NCBI GenBank assembly: GCA_964502005.1
Contig: CAZCUX010000006.1
Span: 186,001 to 250,000 of the forward strand
Origin: CAJWOS01 sp964502005
Lineage (GTDB): Bacteria > Myxococcota_A > UBA796 > UBA2385
Direction: 5' to 3'
DNA: 64,000 nt
How positions within the stretch are numbered: position 1 is the stretch's first letter; every line of letters starts with the position of its first letter. The position numbers and the translations under genes are program-made. The notes under the pieces are model-generated. The model did no database searches. It saw nothing but the letters and a program-made list of their open reading frames with translations, and was not told where the DNA came from. This document shows, piece after piece, positions 51,516 through 59,826 of the stretch.

Positions 51516-52682
51516 TCAGCCGAGGAACGACTTGGCGATGACGAGGCGCTGGATTTCGCTCGTGCCTTCGTAGAGCGTCGTGATGCGGGCGTCGCGGTAG
51601 AGTCGCTCGACTTCGTACTCTTTGCTGTACCCGTAGCCGCCGTGGATTTGCAGAGCCTTGTCGGCGCAGAAGTTGGCCGCCTCGCTCGCGTAGAGCTTGG
51701 CCATCGAGCAAGCACGGCCACAGCGCGCCTGTTGCACGTCCAGCGACTCGTTTTTGCAGGAGTCCTTGAGCATCGCGGCCTTTTGCGTGAGCAAGCGCGC
51801 GGCTTCGATGCGGGTTCCCATGTCGGCAATCATCCACTGAATCGCCTGGTTGGTGGCGATGGGCTTGCCGAATGCGATGCGTGCCTTGGCGTGGGCAATC
51901 GCGAGGTCAAGGGAACGCTGGGCGATGCCGAGGGCCTGGGCCGCAATGCCGATGCGACCGCCGTCGAGGGTGGCCATGGCGACGCTGAATCCCTTGTCTT
52001 CCTCAAAGAGGCGGTTTTCGGCGGGCACGACGAGGTCGCGGTAGACGAGCTCGGAGGTCGACGAGCAGGCGATGCCCATCTTCTCTTCGACCTTGCCTAC
52101 GTCAAAGCCGTCCATGCTCTTTTCGATGATGAATGCAGACACACCGCGGTGGCGCATCGACGGGTCTTTGTTGGCGTAGGTGACGCAGATTTCGGCCTGG
52201 GGACCGTTGGTAATCCACATCTTGGTGCCATTGAGCACGTAGTTGCCCGCTGCGTCGCGATGGTAGCGGGTCTGCTGTGCGCCCGCGTCGGAGCCGGCGT
52301 TGGGTTCCGTTAGTGCGTAGCAGCCGACCTTTTCACCGCTCGCGATTGGGCGAAGGTATTTTTGCTTTTGCTCCTCGGTTCCGAATGCGAGAATCGGCCA
52401 GCCGGCGAGCGAGTTGTTGACGCTCATGATGACGGCGACGCCAGCGTCGGCGTAGGCAATTTCTTCGAGCGCGGTGACATATGCGAGCACGCTCATGCCG
52501 ACGCCGCCATAGGCTTCGGGCACGAACATGCCCATGAAGCCCATTTCACCGAGCTGGGCGACGATTTCGGAGGGGAACGTGTGCGTTTGGTCCCGCTCCG
52601 AAGCGCCAGGAAGAATCTCGTTCCGCGCGAAGTCTCGGGCCAAGTTTTGAATTTCGAGTACGTCTTCGGGAAGGTCAATCAT
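51516..52682 (-). CDS. Acyl-CoA dehydrogenase (short/branched-chain type)
   Basis: 388-residue FAD-dependent dehydrogenase of fatty-acyl or butyryl-CoA metabolism. Features include the N-terminal helical domain, CYALTEPNAGSDAGAQQT (flavin/substrate signature), MWITNGPQAEICVTYANKD, and the C-terminal QIHGGYGYSKEYEVERLYRD with the catalytic Glu region YEGTSEIQRLVIAKSF. The position before EIQRL matches short-chain enzymes. The ATG at 52680-52682 has AAGGAG six bases upstream. It is the last gene of the hbd-crt-acd group, 86 bases after crt. The product reduces or oxidises the C2-C3 bond with an electron-transfer flavoprotein partner not found in this window. Confidence 0.95.
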   Translation of the reverse strand: MIDLPEDVLEIQNLARDFARNEILPGASERDQTHTFPSEIVAQLGEMGFMGMFVPEAYGGVGMSVLAYVTALEEIAYADAGVAVIMSVNNSLAGWPILAFGTEEQKQKYLRPIASGEKVGCYALTEPNAGSDAGAQQTRYHRDAAGNYVLNGTKMWITNGPQAEICVTYANKDPSMRHRGVSAFIIEKSMDGFDVGKVEEKMGIACSSTSELVYRDLVVPAENRLFEEDKGFSVAMATLDGGRIGIAAQALGIAQRSLDLAIAHAKARIAFGKPIATNQAIQWMIADMGTRIEAARLLTQKAAMLKDSCKNESLDVQQARCGRACSMAKLYASEAANFCADKALQIHGGYGYSKEYEVERLYRDARITTLYEGTSEIQRLVIAKSFLG

Positions 52683-52768
52683 CGTCGACTCCTTGAGAAG
52701 CGCACGCACCGACTTTTCGTTGGACCCATCGGTGCGTATCCACAAACGGTTTCGAGGTGGGAAAACGG

Positions 52769-53548
52769 CTATCGCCCGTTGTAGCGTGGCGGACGGCGGT
52801 CGATAAAGGCTCGCATACCTTCCGACTGATCTGTGTCGCGGAAACAATCTGCAAACAACCGCGCTTCGCCGGCGAGGCCGGGCGCGAGCAAGGTGTCAGC
52901 GGAGTGAATCGCGATTTTGGCCCGCTGCACGGCGAGGGGAGCGTTCGCCGCCATCGCCTGCGCAAGCTGGAACGCGGCCTCGACCACATCGCCCTCCACC
53001 TGCTGCAACGCGAGCCCGATTGCGACAGCTTCGCTGGCCTTGACGTTGCGTCCGGTGAGGGTCAGCTCGAGCGCCCGCTGGGTGCCGACACGCCGCACGA
53101 GGCGTTGTGTGCCGCCGAAGCCAGGGATGACGCCGATTTTGACCTCCGGCTGCCCGAAAACAGCCGAAGTGTGCGCGAGGATGACGTCGCAGCACATTGC
53201 CAGCTCACAGCCACCGCCCAAGGCAAAGCCCTGGACCGCCGCGATGGTGGGCGCGGGAAACGCCGCGAGCTGGTTGAGCACTGCTTGCCCGCGCTCGGCC
53301 ATCTCTCGTGCTTGCGCAGGGGAATAGTCGACCATTTCTTTGATATCGGCGCCCGCAGCGAACGCACGACCGCCAGCGCCCGAGACCACCAGCGCGCGAA
53401 GGTCCTGCTGCGCGAGAAACGCGACGGCGTCACCCAACTCGCCGATGAGCTGCGCGTTGAGGGCATTCAAGGCCTTGGGGCGGTGAAGCTGGAGGTGCCC
53501 GATGCCTTCGGACATGGACACAAGAAGAGTGTCAAATGTTGGCGTCAT
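52769..53548 (-). CDS. Enoyl-CoA hydratase / crotonase
   Basis: 259-residue crotonase-fold enzyme. The oxyanion-hole region is FAAGADIKEM and GFALGGGCELAMCCD. The two catalytic glutamates of hydratases are represented by the Glu in GGGCELAM and the Glu in QPEVKIGVIPGFGGTQRL, both in the expected places, so hydration of crotonyl-CoA-type substrates is likely. The ATG at 53546-53548 has GAGG upstream. It lies eight bases after the hydroxyacyl-CoA dehydrogenase gene and before the acyl-CoA dehydrogenase gene, completing the interconversion hydroxyacyl-CoA to enoyl-CoA to acyl-CoA. Confidence 0.95.
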   Translation of the reverse strand: MTPTFDTLLVSMSEGIGHLQLHRPKALNALNAQLIGELGDAVAFLAQQDLRALVVSGAGGRAFAAGADIKEMVDYSPAQAREMAERGQAVLNQLAAFPAPTIAAVQGFALGGGCELAMCCDVILAHTSAVFGQPEVKIGVIPGFGGTQRLVRRVGTQRALELTLTGRNVKASEAVAIGLALQQVEGDVVEAAFQLAQAMAANAPLAVQRAKIAIHSADTLLAPGLAGEARLFADCFRDTDQSEGMRAFIDRRPPRYNGR

Positions 53549-53556
53549 GGGAAACC

Positions 53557-54450
53557 TCATTCGTAGGTGTAGAAGCCACGACCGCTCTTGCGGCCCAACC
53601 AGCCCGCTTCGACGTATTTGCGAAGCAAAGGAGAGGGCCGGTACTTGCTGTCACAAAAGCCATGGTAGAGGACTTCCATGATTGCGAGACAGGTGTCGAG
53701 GCCGATGAAGTCGGCGAGGGTGAGGGGCCCCATGGGCACGTTGGTTCCGAGCTTCATCGCTGTGTCGATGTCTTCGACGGTTGCGATTCCCTCGTAAAGC
53801 GTTTGGACTGCCTCATTGATGTAGGGCATGAGCACGCGATTGACGATGAATCCAGGGACGTCTTTTGCGCTCAGGACGGTGGTCTTTCCGAGGCGCGCAG
53901 AAATGGCCTCGACGACCGCGCAGGTATGGTCGGTGGTGGCCATGCCGCGAATCAGCTCTACGAGCTTCATCACGGGAACCGGATTCATGAAGTGCATCCC
54001 CATGAAGCGCTCGGGACGGTCCGTGTGACGCGCGAGGTCGGTGATAGAAATCGAGGACGTGTTGCTGCACAAGATGGCGTCGGGTGCCAGATGCGGGCAC
54101 ACGTTCGCGAAGATGCGGAGCTTGAGCTCGCGGTTTTCGGTTGCCGCTTCGATGACCAATTGTGCGGCCGACATCGGGGCCAGCTCGAGGGTGGTCTGGA
54201 TGCGCCCGACGGCCGCCGCCGCGTCCGCCTCGGAAAGCGAACCTTTTTTGACTTGGCGCGCGAGATTTTTTTCGATGGTCGACACCGCGCGTGCGAGTGC
54301 GGCCTCCGAGATGTCCTGCAGGATGACCGCGTACCCGGAGGTAGCGGCAACATGCGCAATTCCGCCTCCCATTTGACCGGCGCCGATGACGCCAATGGTG
54401 GTAATGGAGTCGACGGCCGCCGAGATGTCGGAAGTGGTGGCTTTGGTCAC
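53557..54450 (-). CDS. hbd: 3-hydroxybutyryl-CoA dehydrogenase
   Basis: 297-residue NAD(P)-dependent dehydrogenase. The Rossmann motif GVIGAGQMGGGIAHVAATSG lies at about 20-39. The catalytic His is in FMGMHFMNPVPVMKLVEL, and DVPGFIVNRVLMPYINEA plus GPLTLADFIGLDTCL are family blocks. The length and absence of a hydratase domain fit the single-function Hbd/PaaH type. The GTG at 54448-54450 follows GGAGGG and gives the normal N-terminus; the longer open frame has none. It is the first gene of the three-gene unit and diverges from 54824. It should act in butyrate/polyhydroxybutyrate-type or beta-oxidation metabolism. Confidence 0.95.
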   Translation of the reverse strand: MTKATTSDISAAVDSITTIGVIGAGQMGGGIAHVAATSGYAVILQDISEAALARAVSTIEKNLARQVKKGSLSEADAAAAVGRIQTTLELAPMSAAQLVIEAATENRELKLRIFANVCPHLAPDAILCSNTSSISITDLARHTDRPERFMGMHFMNPVPVMKLVELIRGMATTDHTCAVVEAISARLGKTTVLSAKDVPGFIVNRVLMPYINEAVQTLYEGIATVEDIDTAMKLGTNVPMGPLTLADFIGLDTCLAIMEVLYHGFCDSKYRPSPLLRKYVEAGWLGRKSGRGFYTYE

Positions 54451-54823
54451 GATCCCTCCGGATTGTTCGTGTTCTTCGGAATTGTGTGAAACGGGGGACG
54501 CCCCGCTTGCGTGACATCGTGAAGGTTGCGCGTGTAACGCGGCCCGGTTGGCGGTGCGGACCTGACTCAAGTTGGATAGAGGGGTGTGCGGTCCGTCGGT
54601 CGGGCTGATGTCTGGATCGAGTGCAGTTTCGGAAGTGGAGCCGTGTTCTCTTCCTTCTGCCCCATCCAAACGTCATTCCGGTCGAATGCCGGCTCCTCAA
54701 ACGCCGGTCAGACCCTGCTTTTTTGCGGCCCTCGCCGCCCATCACACCCTTCCCGGTCCGGCAGACGGTTCACAGGGCCCCATCTGGCCCGCTGTCTACG
54801 GTCCTCGGATTCTCGGAGCGCTC
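54451..54823. other. 373-base divergent spacer (hbd / unknown protein)
   Basis: No gene is supported; the frames on either side stay open upstream of their starts but without homology. It must hold the promoters for hbd and for the gene at 54824. I see no convincing -35/-10 or -24/-12 pair. Confidence 0.5.
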
Positions 54824-55801
54824 ATGTCAGCCGACCTCGAACCTACCCAGCCGGTTCTCTATCATCACATTCGGCGCCCAGAATGGGGTCTCGCTATCCT
54901 GTGCGGTGAGGACAAAACCAGCCGGAAGTATCAGTTTGAGGATGGCCGCTCGCGAACCTTCAAAGAAGGCTTCTACGAGCTGATGCAGCCAGCCGAACGC
55001 GACGAGGATGAGGCCGAGGAGATCGTCGCCAAGCTGAATCAGGCGTTGGACCGCGCTGTCACGCGCACGCGCATCATGGAACGCGCCAAGAAAGAAGGCC
55101 GGAACATCTTCACGGTGGCCGACCAGCTCAGCTTGTTCCAAAAGCAGTTCCCCGGTGGCTTCCAAGACTCTCGCTACCTCGAAGAAGTGCGAGAAGGTGG
55201 CGGCGGTCGGCGTCGCAAGAAGAACCGGCAGGCAGCGGTCGACTACGCCAATGAGCTTCTCGGCCAGCACATCTTCGACGAGCTGCTCGACCGTGGCGAC
55301 TACGCCACCTTGTTTGAGTCGGCCATTGAGGTGTTGTCCTCTACCGACATCGCCAGCACCGGCGCCGACATCCGGCCCTTGCGGAAGCTGTCCGATGCCG
55401 CAGTTGCGGACTTCATCATTAGCTTGCGCGATGTGCTGTTCGGCGAAGACTCCTACGCCGAGCGCTTTTCTTCGTTCCTCGCAGGCATCGAGTCCAACGA
55501 AGACACCGTGCCCACTTGGCCGATGGCTACGGTCATTCAAGGCTTGGTCTTGCCGCAGGAGCACTTCTGCATCAAGCCGAGCGTGTACCGCCAGCAAGCC
55601 CGGTGGCTCGCCCCCGAGCTGTCGTATACGCCGAACCCCACCGCGGCGCAGTACCTCGCTTATCAAGCCATGGGCGACGACCTCCGCAAGCGGCTGGAGA
55701 AGGCCGGCTTGAAGCCCGCCGACAACATCGACGTCTACAACTTCATTTGGGAAACGATGCGCCCCGGTGTCCGTAAGGATCTCGAAGCCGCCAAGCGCTA
55801 A
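54824..55801 (+). CDS. Unrecognised conserved-looking cytoplasmic protein
   Basis: 325 residues, no signal peptide or membrane segment. The first 50 residues (VLYHHIRRPEWGLAILCGED, then FEDGRSRTFKEGFYELMQP) form a small beta domain of a type seen in DUF3553-like or other nucleic-acid-related proteins: a strand pair with WG and a final F-x-x-x-x-x-L. Residues about 60-150 are helical and basic (GGGGRRRKKNRQAAVDYANE). The C-terminal 150 residues are an alpha-helical domain, Trp/Tyr-rich near PTWPMATVIQGLVLPQEHF. I cannot name a family. The ATG at 54824 has GGAG five bases upstream. A strong terminator follows, so it is a single-gene unit. It could bind RNA or DNA, but this is only inference from charge. 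Confidence 0.7.
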   Translation: MSADLEPTQPVLYHHIRRPEWGLAILCGEDKTSRKYQFEDGRSRTFKEGFYELMQPAERDEDEAEEIVAKLNQALDRAVTRTRIMERAKKEGRNIFTVADQLSLFQKQFPGGFQDSRYLEEVREGGGGRRRKKNRQAAVDYANELLGQHIFDELLDRGDYATLFESAIEVLSSTDIASTGADIRPLRKLSDAAVADFIISLRDVLFGEDSYAERFSSFLAGIESNEDTVPTWPMATVIQGLVLPQEHFCIKPSVYRQQARWLAPELSYTPNPTAAQYLAYQAMGDDLRKRLEKAGLKPADNIDVYNFIWETMRPGVRKDLEAAKR

Positions 55802-55823
55802 ACGGCGCATTCCCGTTGGCAGC

Positions 55824-55858
55824 AGGCCGCGAACGACCCGTGTCGTCGCGGCCTTTTT
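55824..55858 (+). terminator. Strong rho-independent terminator
   Basis: GGCCGCG, A, ACGAC pairs with GTCGT, CGCGGCC around a four-base loop, followed by TTTTT. It ends the transcript of the unrecognised gene at 54824-55801. Confidence 0.9.
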
Positions 55859-55929
55859 GCGTTGGGCTGCGGTGGGGCCGCAGGGAAAGCAACACCTCTC
55901 CCTGCGGAACATTCCCCGCGGTCTGCGCG

Positions 55930-58002
55930 CTACCAGTTGGGCGAATACAGGACCGCGATGCCGCGCGAGGAGCTTCCGTTCGGGGCGCCCGTGATGAGGT
56001 CGGCGTCGCCATCACCGTCGATGTCGAAGAGGTCGCCGTCGAAGCCAAAGCGGTCGCCGGAGTCGCTTGCGGTCAGCGTGGTTTGGGCATCCTCAGCGAC
56101 GACGGTTCCGCCAACGGCGATTTCGTCGTCGTAGAAGATATGGGAGCGCCCGCGCACAATCCCAATCGAGCTTCCGCCGAGGTACGACACCACGAGGTCG
56201 TGGGCGCCGCTGCCGTCGATGTCGCCGCTTCGTCCGCCCGTCACCGCCAGGCCGCCGTAATCGAGGCTGCCCTCGACGGTGAACAAGGCGATGTCGGCCG
56301 CACGGCTCGCGGTGGATAGGGCTGCACCCGACAATACCCGCACGATGCCGCCTTCCGCGACAACTGCGGCGCCCGTGGCCGCTGGTCCGGACGCGGCGAT
56401 ATCGGCGTAGCCGTCGCCGTTGGCATCGCCGAGAAGCGAGATGTGCACGCCGAACGCTTCGCCTGTCTCTCCGACAATCGCGGTGTGGTCGTTGGGGGTT
56501 TGAATCCCGCCGACCGCGATGTCAAGGCCGGAAACAAAGACCACCGAGCCATCCCGCGCGGTGTCATTGCCGACCACAAGGTCTCCGACGCCGTCGCCGT
56601 CGATGTCCGCCCGGCCTGTGGTCTCGCCGCCCGTCAAGGTGCCTTGCAACACCCACGCGGCGTTCCCGAGGTTGAAGTTACCACCGGCGCCTGCTGCCGC
56701 GCCGTCCCACACCGCGAGCCAAGTCGGAATCGTGCCGATGGCTTGGTCGTTGAAGCCTGCGCCGGCGAAGATTTCTTGCACACCGTCGCCGTCGATGTCC
56801 ATCAACATACCCACATCCAAGCCGAGGTACGCGCTTCCCGAAAACATCGCTAGAGCGTCGGATTCGGACAATGTGCCCCCGCGGCGAAGGTCGGCGCCAG
56901 AGAACAGAAATGCCCCGCCGTTGGCAGTTGCCAGGGGTGCGCCCACGAGAAGCTCGGCGTAGGCGTCGCCATCGACGTCGCCGATGTTGGAAATCTTCCA
57001 GCCAAGCCAGGATTGGTCGCCTTCGATGCGACCCATCGCGACGGTGCCGGGAGGGTCGGTGGACGGAGCGCTGCTCGGCATCACCTGCACCCAGCCGCCG
57101 CATGTGGCGACCGCGCCCGCGGTGATGTCGCAGTCTGGGTCGGTGAGGTTCGACCATGGACCACCGACCACCCAGTCGACGAGGCCGTCACCGTCGTAGT
57201 CGTCCATAAACGCGGCCGACATGCCCAGCCACCCATCGCCCGACGCGGTGGTGCCATAAAAGGTGGCGGAGGCATCGCGAATGTTCAATACGTCCGATGC
57301 TTCGTCACAATCGTTGTCTTGGCCGTCGATGAGCTCTTTCGCGCCGTCGTACACCGTGGGGTCGGTGTCGTTGCAGTCGCCGCCTCGGCCCGACGCGAGG
57401 TCGAGGTCGCCGTCGCCATCCTGGTCGAAGTCGCTCTCGCCGTTGCAATCGCCATCCACGCCGTCGTACCACACCTCGACCGCACCGGGGTATACGTCGG
57501 CGTTTTCGTCGTCGCAGTCGCCGCCGGGGCCCGGACCATAGCCATCGCCGTCGCAGTCGGATGTTTCGTCTTCGGGAGCCGTGGGAAAGCCGTCGCAGTC
57601 GTCGTCTCGGCCGTTGCATTGCTCGGGAGCGCCAGGGTAGGCGGTCGCGCTTCCGTCGTTGCAGTCGTCGCCGCCTGCGCGGTCGGAGATATAGCCGTCA
57701 CCGTCGACATCATTGAGGTCGCCGTCGCCTGCGCAGTCGTTGTCGGCGCCGTCGTAGGGGATTTCCGTGGCACCGGGATAGGTCAATGGGTCGTTGGGGT
57801 CGCAGTCGTCTGCATCGGGAACACCGTCACAATCGGCATCTACCGAGAGGTCGCAGTCGGGCTCCGTTGTGTCGGTGTCGGTGGTGCCGTTGGTGAACGT
57901 GGTGTCGGTCGACTCCTCTTTGTCGCCGCACGCGGCAGCAAACAGCAACACGGCACCCATGGTGGCGGGCGATGGCAAGCGGAAAATCAGGCGAGCAAAC
58001 AT
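55930..58002 (-). CDS. MopE-repeat/FG-GAP lipoprotein
   Basis: 690 residues. The lipobox LLFAAACG gives Cys25, followed by a Thr/Asp-rich linker. Residues about 45-230 hold five or six MopE-type metal-binding repeats (DADDCDPNDPLTYPGATE, DGADNDCAGDGD, GGDCDDENADVYPGAVE). Residues about 250-690 are FG-GAP/integrin-alpha-like beta-propeller repeats, with calcium-binding DxDGDG loops recurring (IGDVDGDAYAELLVG, DIDGDGVGDLVVG, LGDANGDGYADIAASG). Such proteins are surface-exposed in myxobacteria-like organisms; calcium binding is likely, the ligand is unknown. The start ATG at 58000-58002 has GAGGA upstream; ATGs further upstream are unlikely. It converges on the gene at 54824 and diverges from plsY. 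Confidence 0.88.
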   Translation of the reverse strand: MFARLIFRLPSPATMGAVLLFAAACGDKEESTDTTFTNGTTDTDTTEPDCDLSVDADCDGVPDADDCDPNDPLTYPGATEIPYDGADNDCAGDGDLNDVDGDGYISDRAGGDDCNDGSATAYPGAPEQCNGRDDDCDGFPTAPEDETSDCDGDGYGPGPGGDCDDENADVYPGAVEVWYDGVDGDCNGESDFDQDGDGDLDLASGRGGDCNDTDPTVYDGAKELIDGQDNDCDEASDVLNIRDASATFYGTTASGDGWLGMSAAFMDDYDGDGLVDWVVGGPWSNLTDPDCDITAGAVATCGGWVQVMPSSAPSTDPPGTVAMGRIEGDQSWLGWKISNIGDVDGDAYAELLVGAPLATANGGAFLFSGADLRRGGTLSESDALAMFSGSAYLGLDVGMLMDIDGDGVQEIFAGAGFNDQAIGTIPTWLAVWDGAAAGAGGNFNLGNAAWVLQGTLTGGETTGRADIDGDGVGDLVVGNDTARDGSVVFVSGLDIAVGGIQTPNDHTAIVGETGEAFGVHISLLGDANGDGYADIAASGPAATGAAVVAEGGIVRVLSGAALSTASRAADIALFTVEGSLDYGGLAVTGGRSGDIDGSGAHDLVVSYLGGSSIGIVRGRSHIFYDDEIAVGGTVVAEDAQTTLTASDSGDRFGFDGDLFDIDGDGDADLITGAPNGSSSRGIAVLYSPNW

Positions 58003-58071
58003 AGCGGTCCTCGGCATATGGCGTCTCTGCAGGTGCAAGGGTAGCCGTGTTCACCGCCCTTCGACAAGGAA

Positions 58072-58674
58072 ATGGACGTGATTCCGCTGTCATTGATTGT
58101 GCTGACTTTTGTGGTGGCGGCCGTTCCCGTGGGCCAAGTGATTGCGCGTTATGCCGCCGATGTCGACCTACACGCAGAAGGAAGCGGGAACATCGGAGCA
58201 ACCAACGTTGCGCGTGTGGTGGGCAAAAAAGCGGGCGCGCTGACCCTCCTGCTCGATGTGCTCAAGGGCGCCGTGTTTGTCGTCTGGGCAAACAACCTGG
58301 ATGGACCCGCTTGGCTGGGCGATGTTGTCGCGTTGGTGGCCGTCGTCGCGCATTGCTTCACGCCTTACCTTCGCTGGCGGGGTGGCAAGGGCGTAGCGAC
58401 GTCGCTGGGCGTCGTGGCGGCGCTCGCGTGGCCGGTCGCGCTCGTTGGCTTGGCGACCTGGGGGCTTGGGGTGGGCGTGTCCCGAAAGAGCAGCGTAGGC
58501 GCATTGTTGGCCTTGCCTGCCGTGGGCGTCGCGGCCTGGTTTTTCGCGCCGTCTCACCTTGCAGCGATGGCCCTGTTGGTCGGGCTGGTCTTGTACCGGC
58601 ACACGAGCAACCTCCAGCGATTGTGGGCGGGCACGGAAAATACCCTGGACACGGTCCCGCCAACCGCGCACTGA
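58072..58674 (+). CDS. plsY: Glycerol-3-phosphate acyltransferase PlsY
   Basis: 200-residue polytopic membrane enzyme that acylates glycerol-3-phosphate from acyl-phosphate. The family signatures are AEGSGNIGATNVARVVGKK (substrate loop), HCFTPYLRWRGGKGVATSLG (second loop) and VLYRHTSNLQRLWAGTE (third loop), with about five to seven hydrophobic segments between them. The ATG at 58072 gives the normal length; AAGGA sits very close to it, so a weak start or a slightly different one is possible. It diverges from the MopE/FG-GAP gene and converges on wza. A PlsX partner is not in the window. Confidence 0.95.
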   Translation: MDVIPLSLIVLTFVVAAVPVGQVIARYAADVDLHAEGSGNIGATNVARVVGKKAGALTLLLDVLKGAVFVVWANNLDGPAWLGDVVALVAVVAHCFTPYLRWRGGKGVATSLGVVAALAWPVALVGLATWGLGVGVSRKSSVGALLALPAVGVAAWFFAPSHLAAMALLVGLVLYRHTSNLQRLWAGTENTLDTVPPTAH

Positions 58675-58752
58675 ATGGCGGTTCATTTTCTGAGAACGTG
58701 CGGTGGGAGAGTATAGTCGCAGTGTTTGGTGTGCGAGACGCCGCGTGTGGCC

Positions 58753-59640
58753 CTAAAACGCGGATTCGTCGACGATGATTTGGTCATCGGCGCGGATGGG
58801 CACATCGGGCGCGCGACCGCGCTGAATGTCGCGGACACTGACGGTCAGGCGTTCGTCGCCGCGCAAAATCAGAACTTTGCGGAGGTTGGCGGTTTGGGCG
58901 GCCCCCCCCGCCGCTGCGACGACGGCCGACACCGTGAGCCCTTCTCGCCACGCGACGGCGCCTGGCTTGGTGACCTCACCGGACACGAAGACCACGCGGC
59001 CACGCGTGATGTGTACGAGGTCGCCCGCTTCAATGCGCACGTTTCCTTCCCCGAGATGCATCAGGCGGTCGACGCTCACGGCAATCGGCTCGACGCCATC
59101 GCCGCGCGCGCGCTTGATCTGCACTTCGTAGGTAGAGAGCTGGTCTTGGTCGGCGATACCGCCCGCTTGAGCGAGCAGGCCAATCAAGTCGGTCTGGCCT
59201 CGCAAGTAATAAGTGCCCGGCTTTTGAATGTTGCCCAATATTTGAACGGGCTTGCTGCCGAACGTCTCGATATCCACGACGACTTGGGGCGACACGAGGT
59301 AGCCTTCTGCATAGCGCGTCTCGACCAATTCCGCGATTTGGTCGACGCCAAGGCCCGTTACATTGACCTTGCCAATCCACGGAAGGTCGATCCGACCGTC
59401 CTGGCTGACGGTGTAGCTTCCGCTCAAGCGGGGCTCTTCGTACACCCGAACGCGCAAGATGTCGCCAGCACCGATGGTGTAGTGCGGTCCCTCGACGTGC
59501 AAGGGGGCAGAGGCCGCGGGAACCGGCGCCGCCGCTGCAGATGCGTCACCGGCGGTGGCTGTTGCAGAGCCAGGACCGGCCAACGCGACCCAAACACCGA
59601 TGAACAGCGCTGTTCGGGCGGGGGTATTCAACGGTCCCAT
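58753..59640 (-). CDS. Polysaccharide export protein (Wza-type, Poly_export/SLBB)
   Basis: 295 residues. A signal peptide (1-30, ending in SATATAG) and an Ala/Pro linker precede the Poly_export domain (HYTIGAGDILRVRVYEEPRLSGS in part: YTIGAGDILRVRVYEE; DGRIDLPWIGKVNVTGL). Two SLBB domains follow (VQILGNIQKPGTYYL; VVFVSGEVTKPGAVAW). The lipobox Cys usual in E. coli Wza is absent, so it is a non-lipidated exporter subunit. It should form the periplasmic/outer-membrane channel of the exopolysaccharide system with the Wzc-like kinase at 62984-64000. It starts at the ATG at 59638-59640 with GGAG upstream, divergently from the polymerase gene. Confidence 0.92.
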   Translation of the reverse strand: MGPLNTPARTALFIGVWVALAGPGSATATAGDASAAAAPVPAASAPLHVEGPHYTIGAGDILRVRVYEEPRLSGSYTVSQDGRIDLPWIGKVNVTGLGVDQIAELVETRYAEGYLVSPQVVVDIETFGSKPVQILGNIQKPGTYYLRGQTDLIGLLAQAGGIADQDQLSTYEVQIKRARGDGVEPIAVSVDRLMHLGEGNVRIEAGDLVHITRGRVVFVSGEVTKPGAVAWREGLTVSAVVAAAGGAAQTANLRKVLILRGDERLTVSVRDIQRGRAPDVPIRADDQIIVDESAF

Positions 59641-59679
59641 GGGTTTCTCCAGTAAACACGAGGAGGGAAGACTTCCAGA

Positions 59680-59699
59680 GTATCCCGTAAAACGGATAC
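59680..59699. promoter_or_regulatory. Near-perfect palindrome in the wza/wzy divergent region
   Basis: GTATCCCGT, AA, AACGGATAC: an inverted repeat with one extra C, centred between the two divergent starts. It is a plausible operator shared by both genes. No -35/-10 pair could be fixed around it. Confidence 0.35.
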
Positions 59700-59826
59700 C
59701 GGGGATTGCGGCTTCCTTTCTGTTCCTTGCACACGGCCTGAGAAGGTGGCCACGGGGGGCTCCGACGTGTCATGACAGAGAACACCGCGCGGTACCCGTG
59801 GGGTTTCCGGTTTGCCGGAGGTTGTG

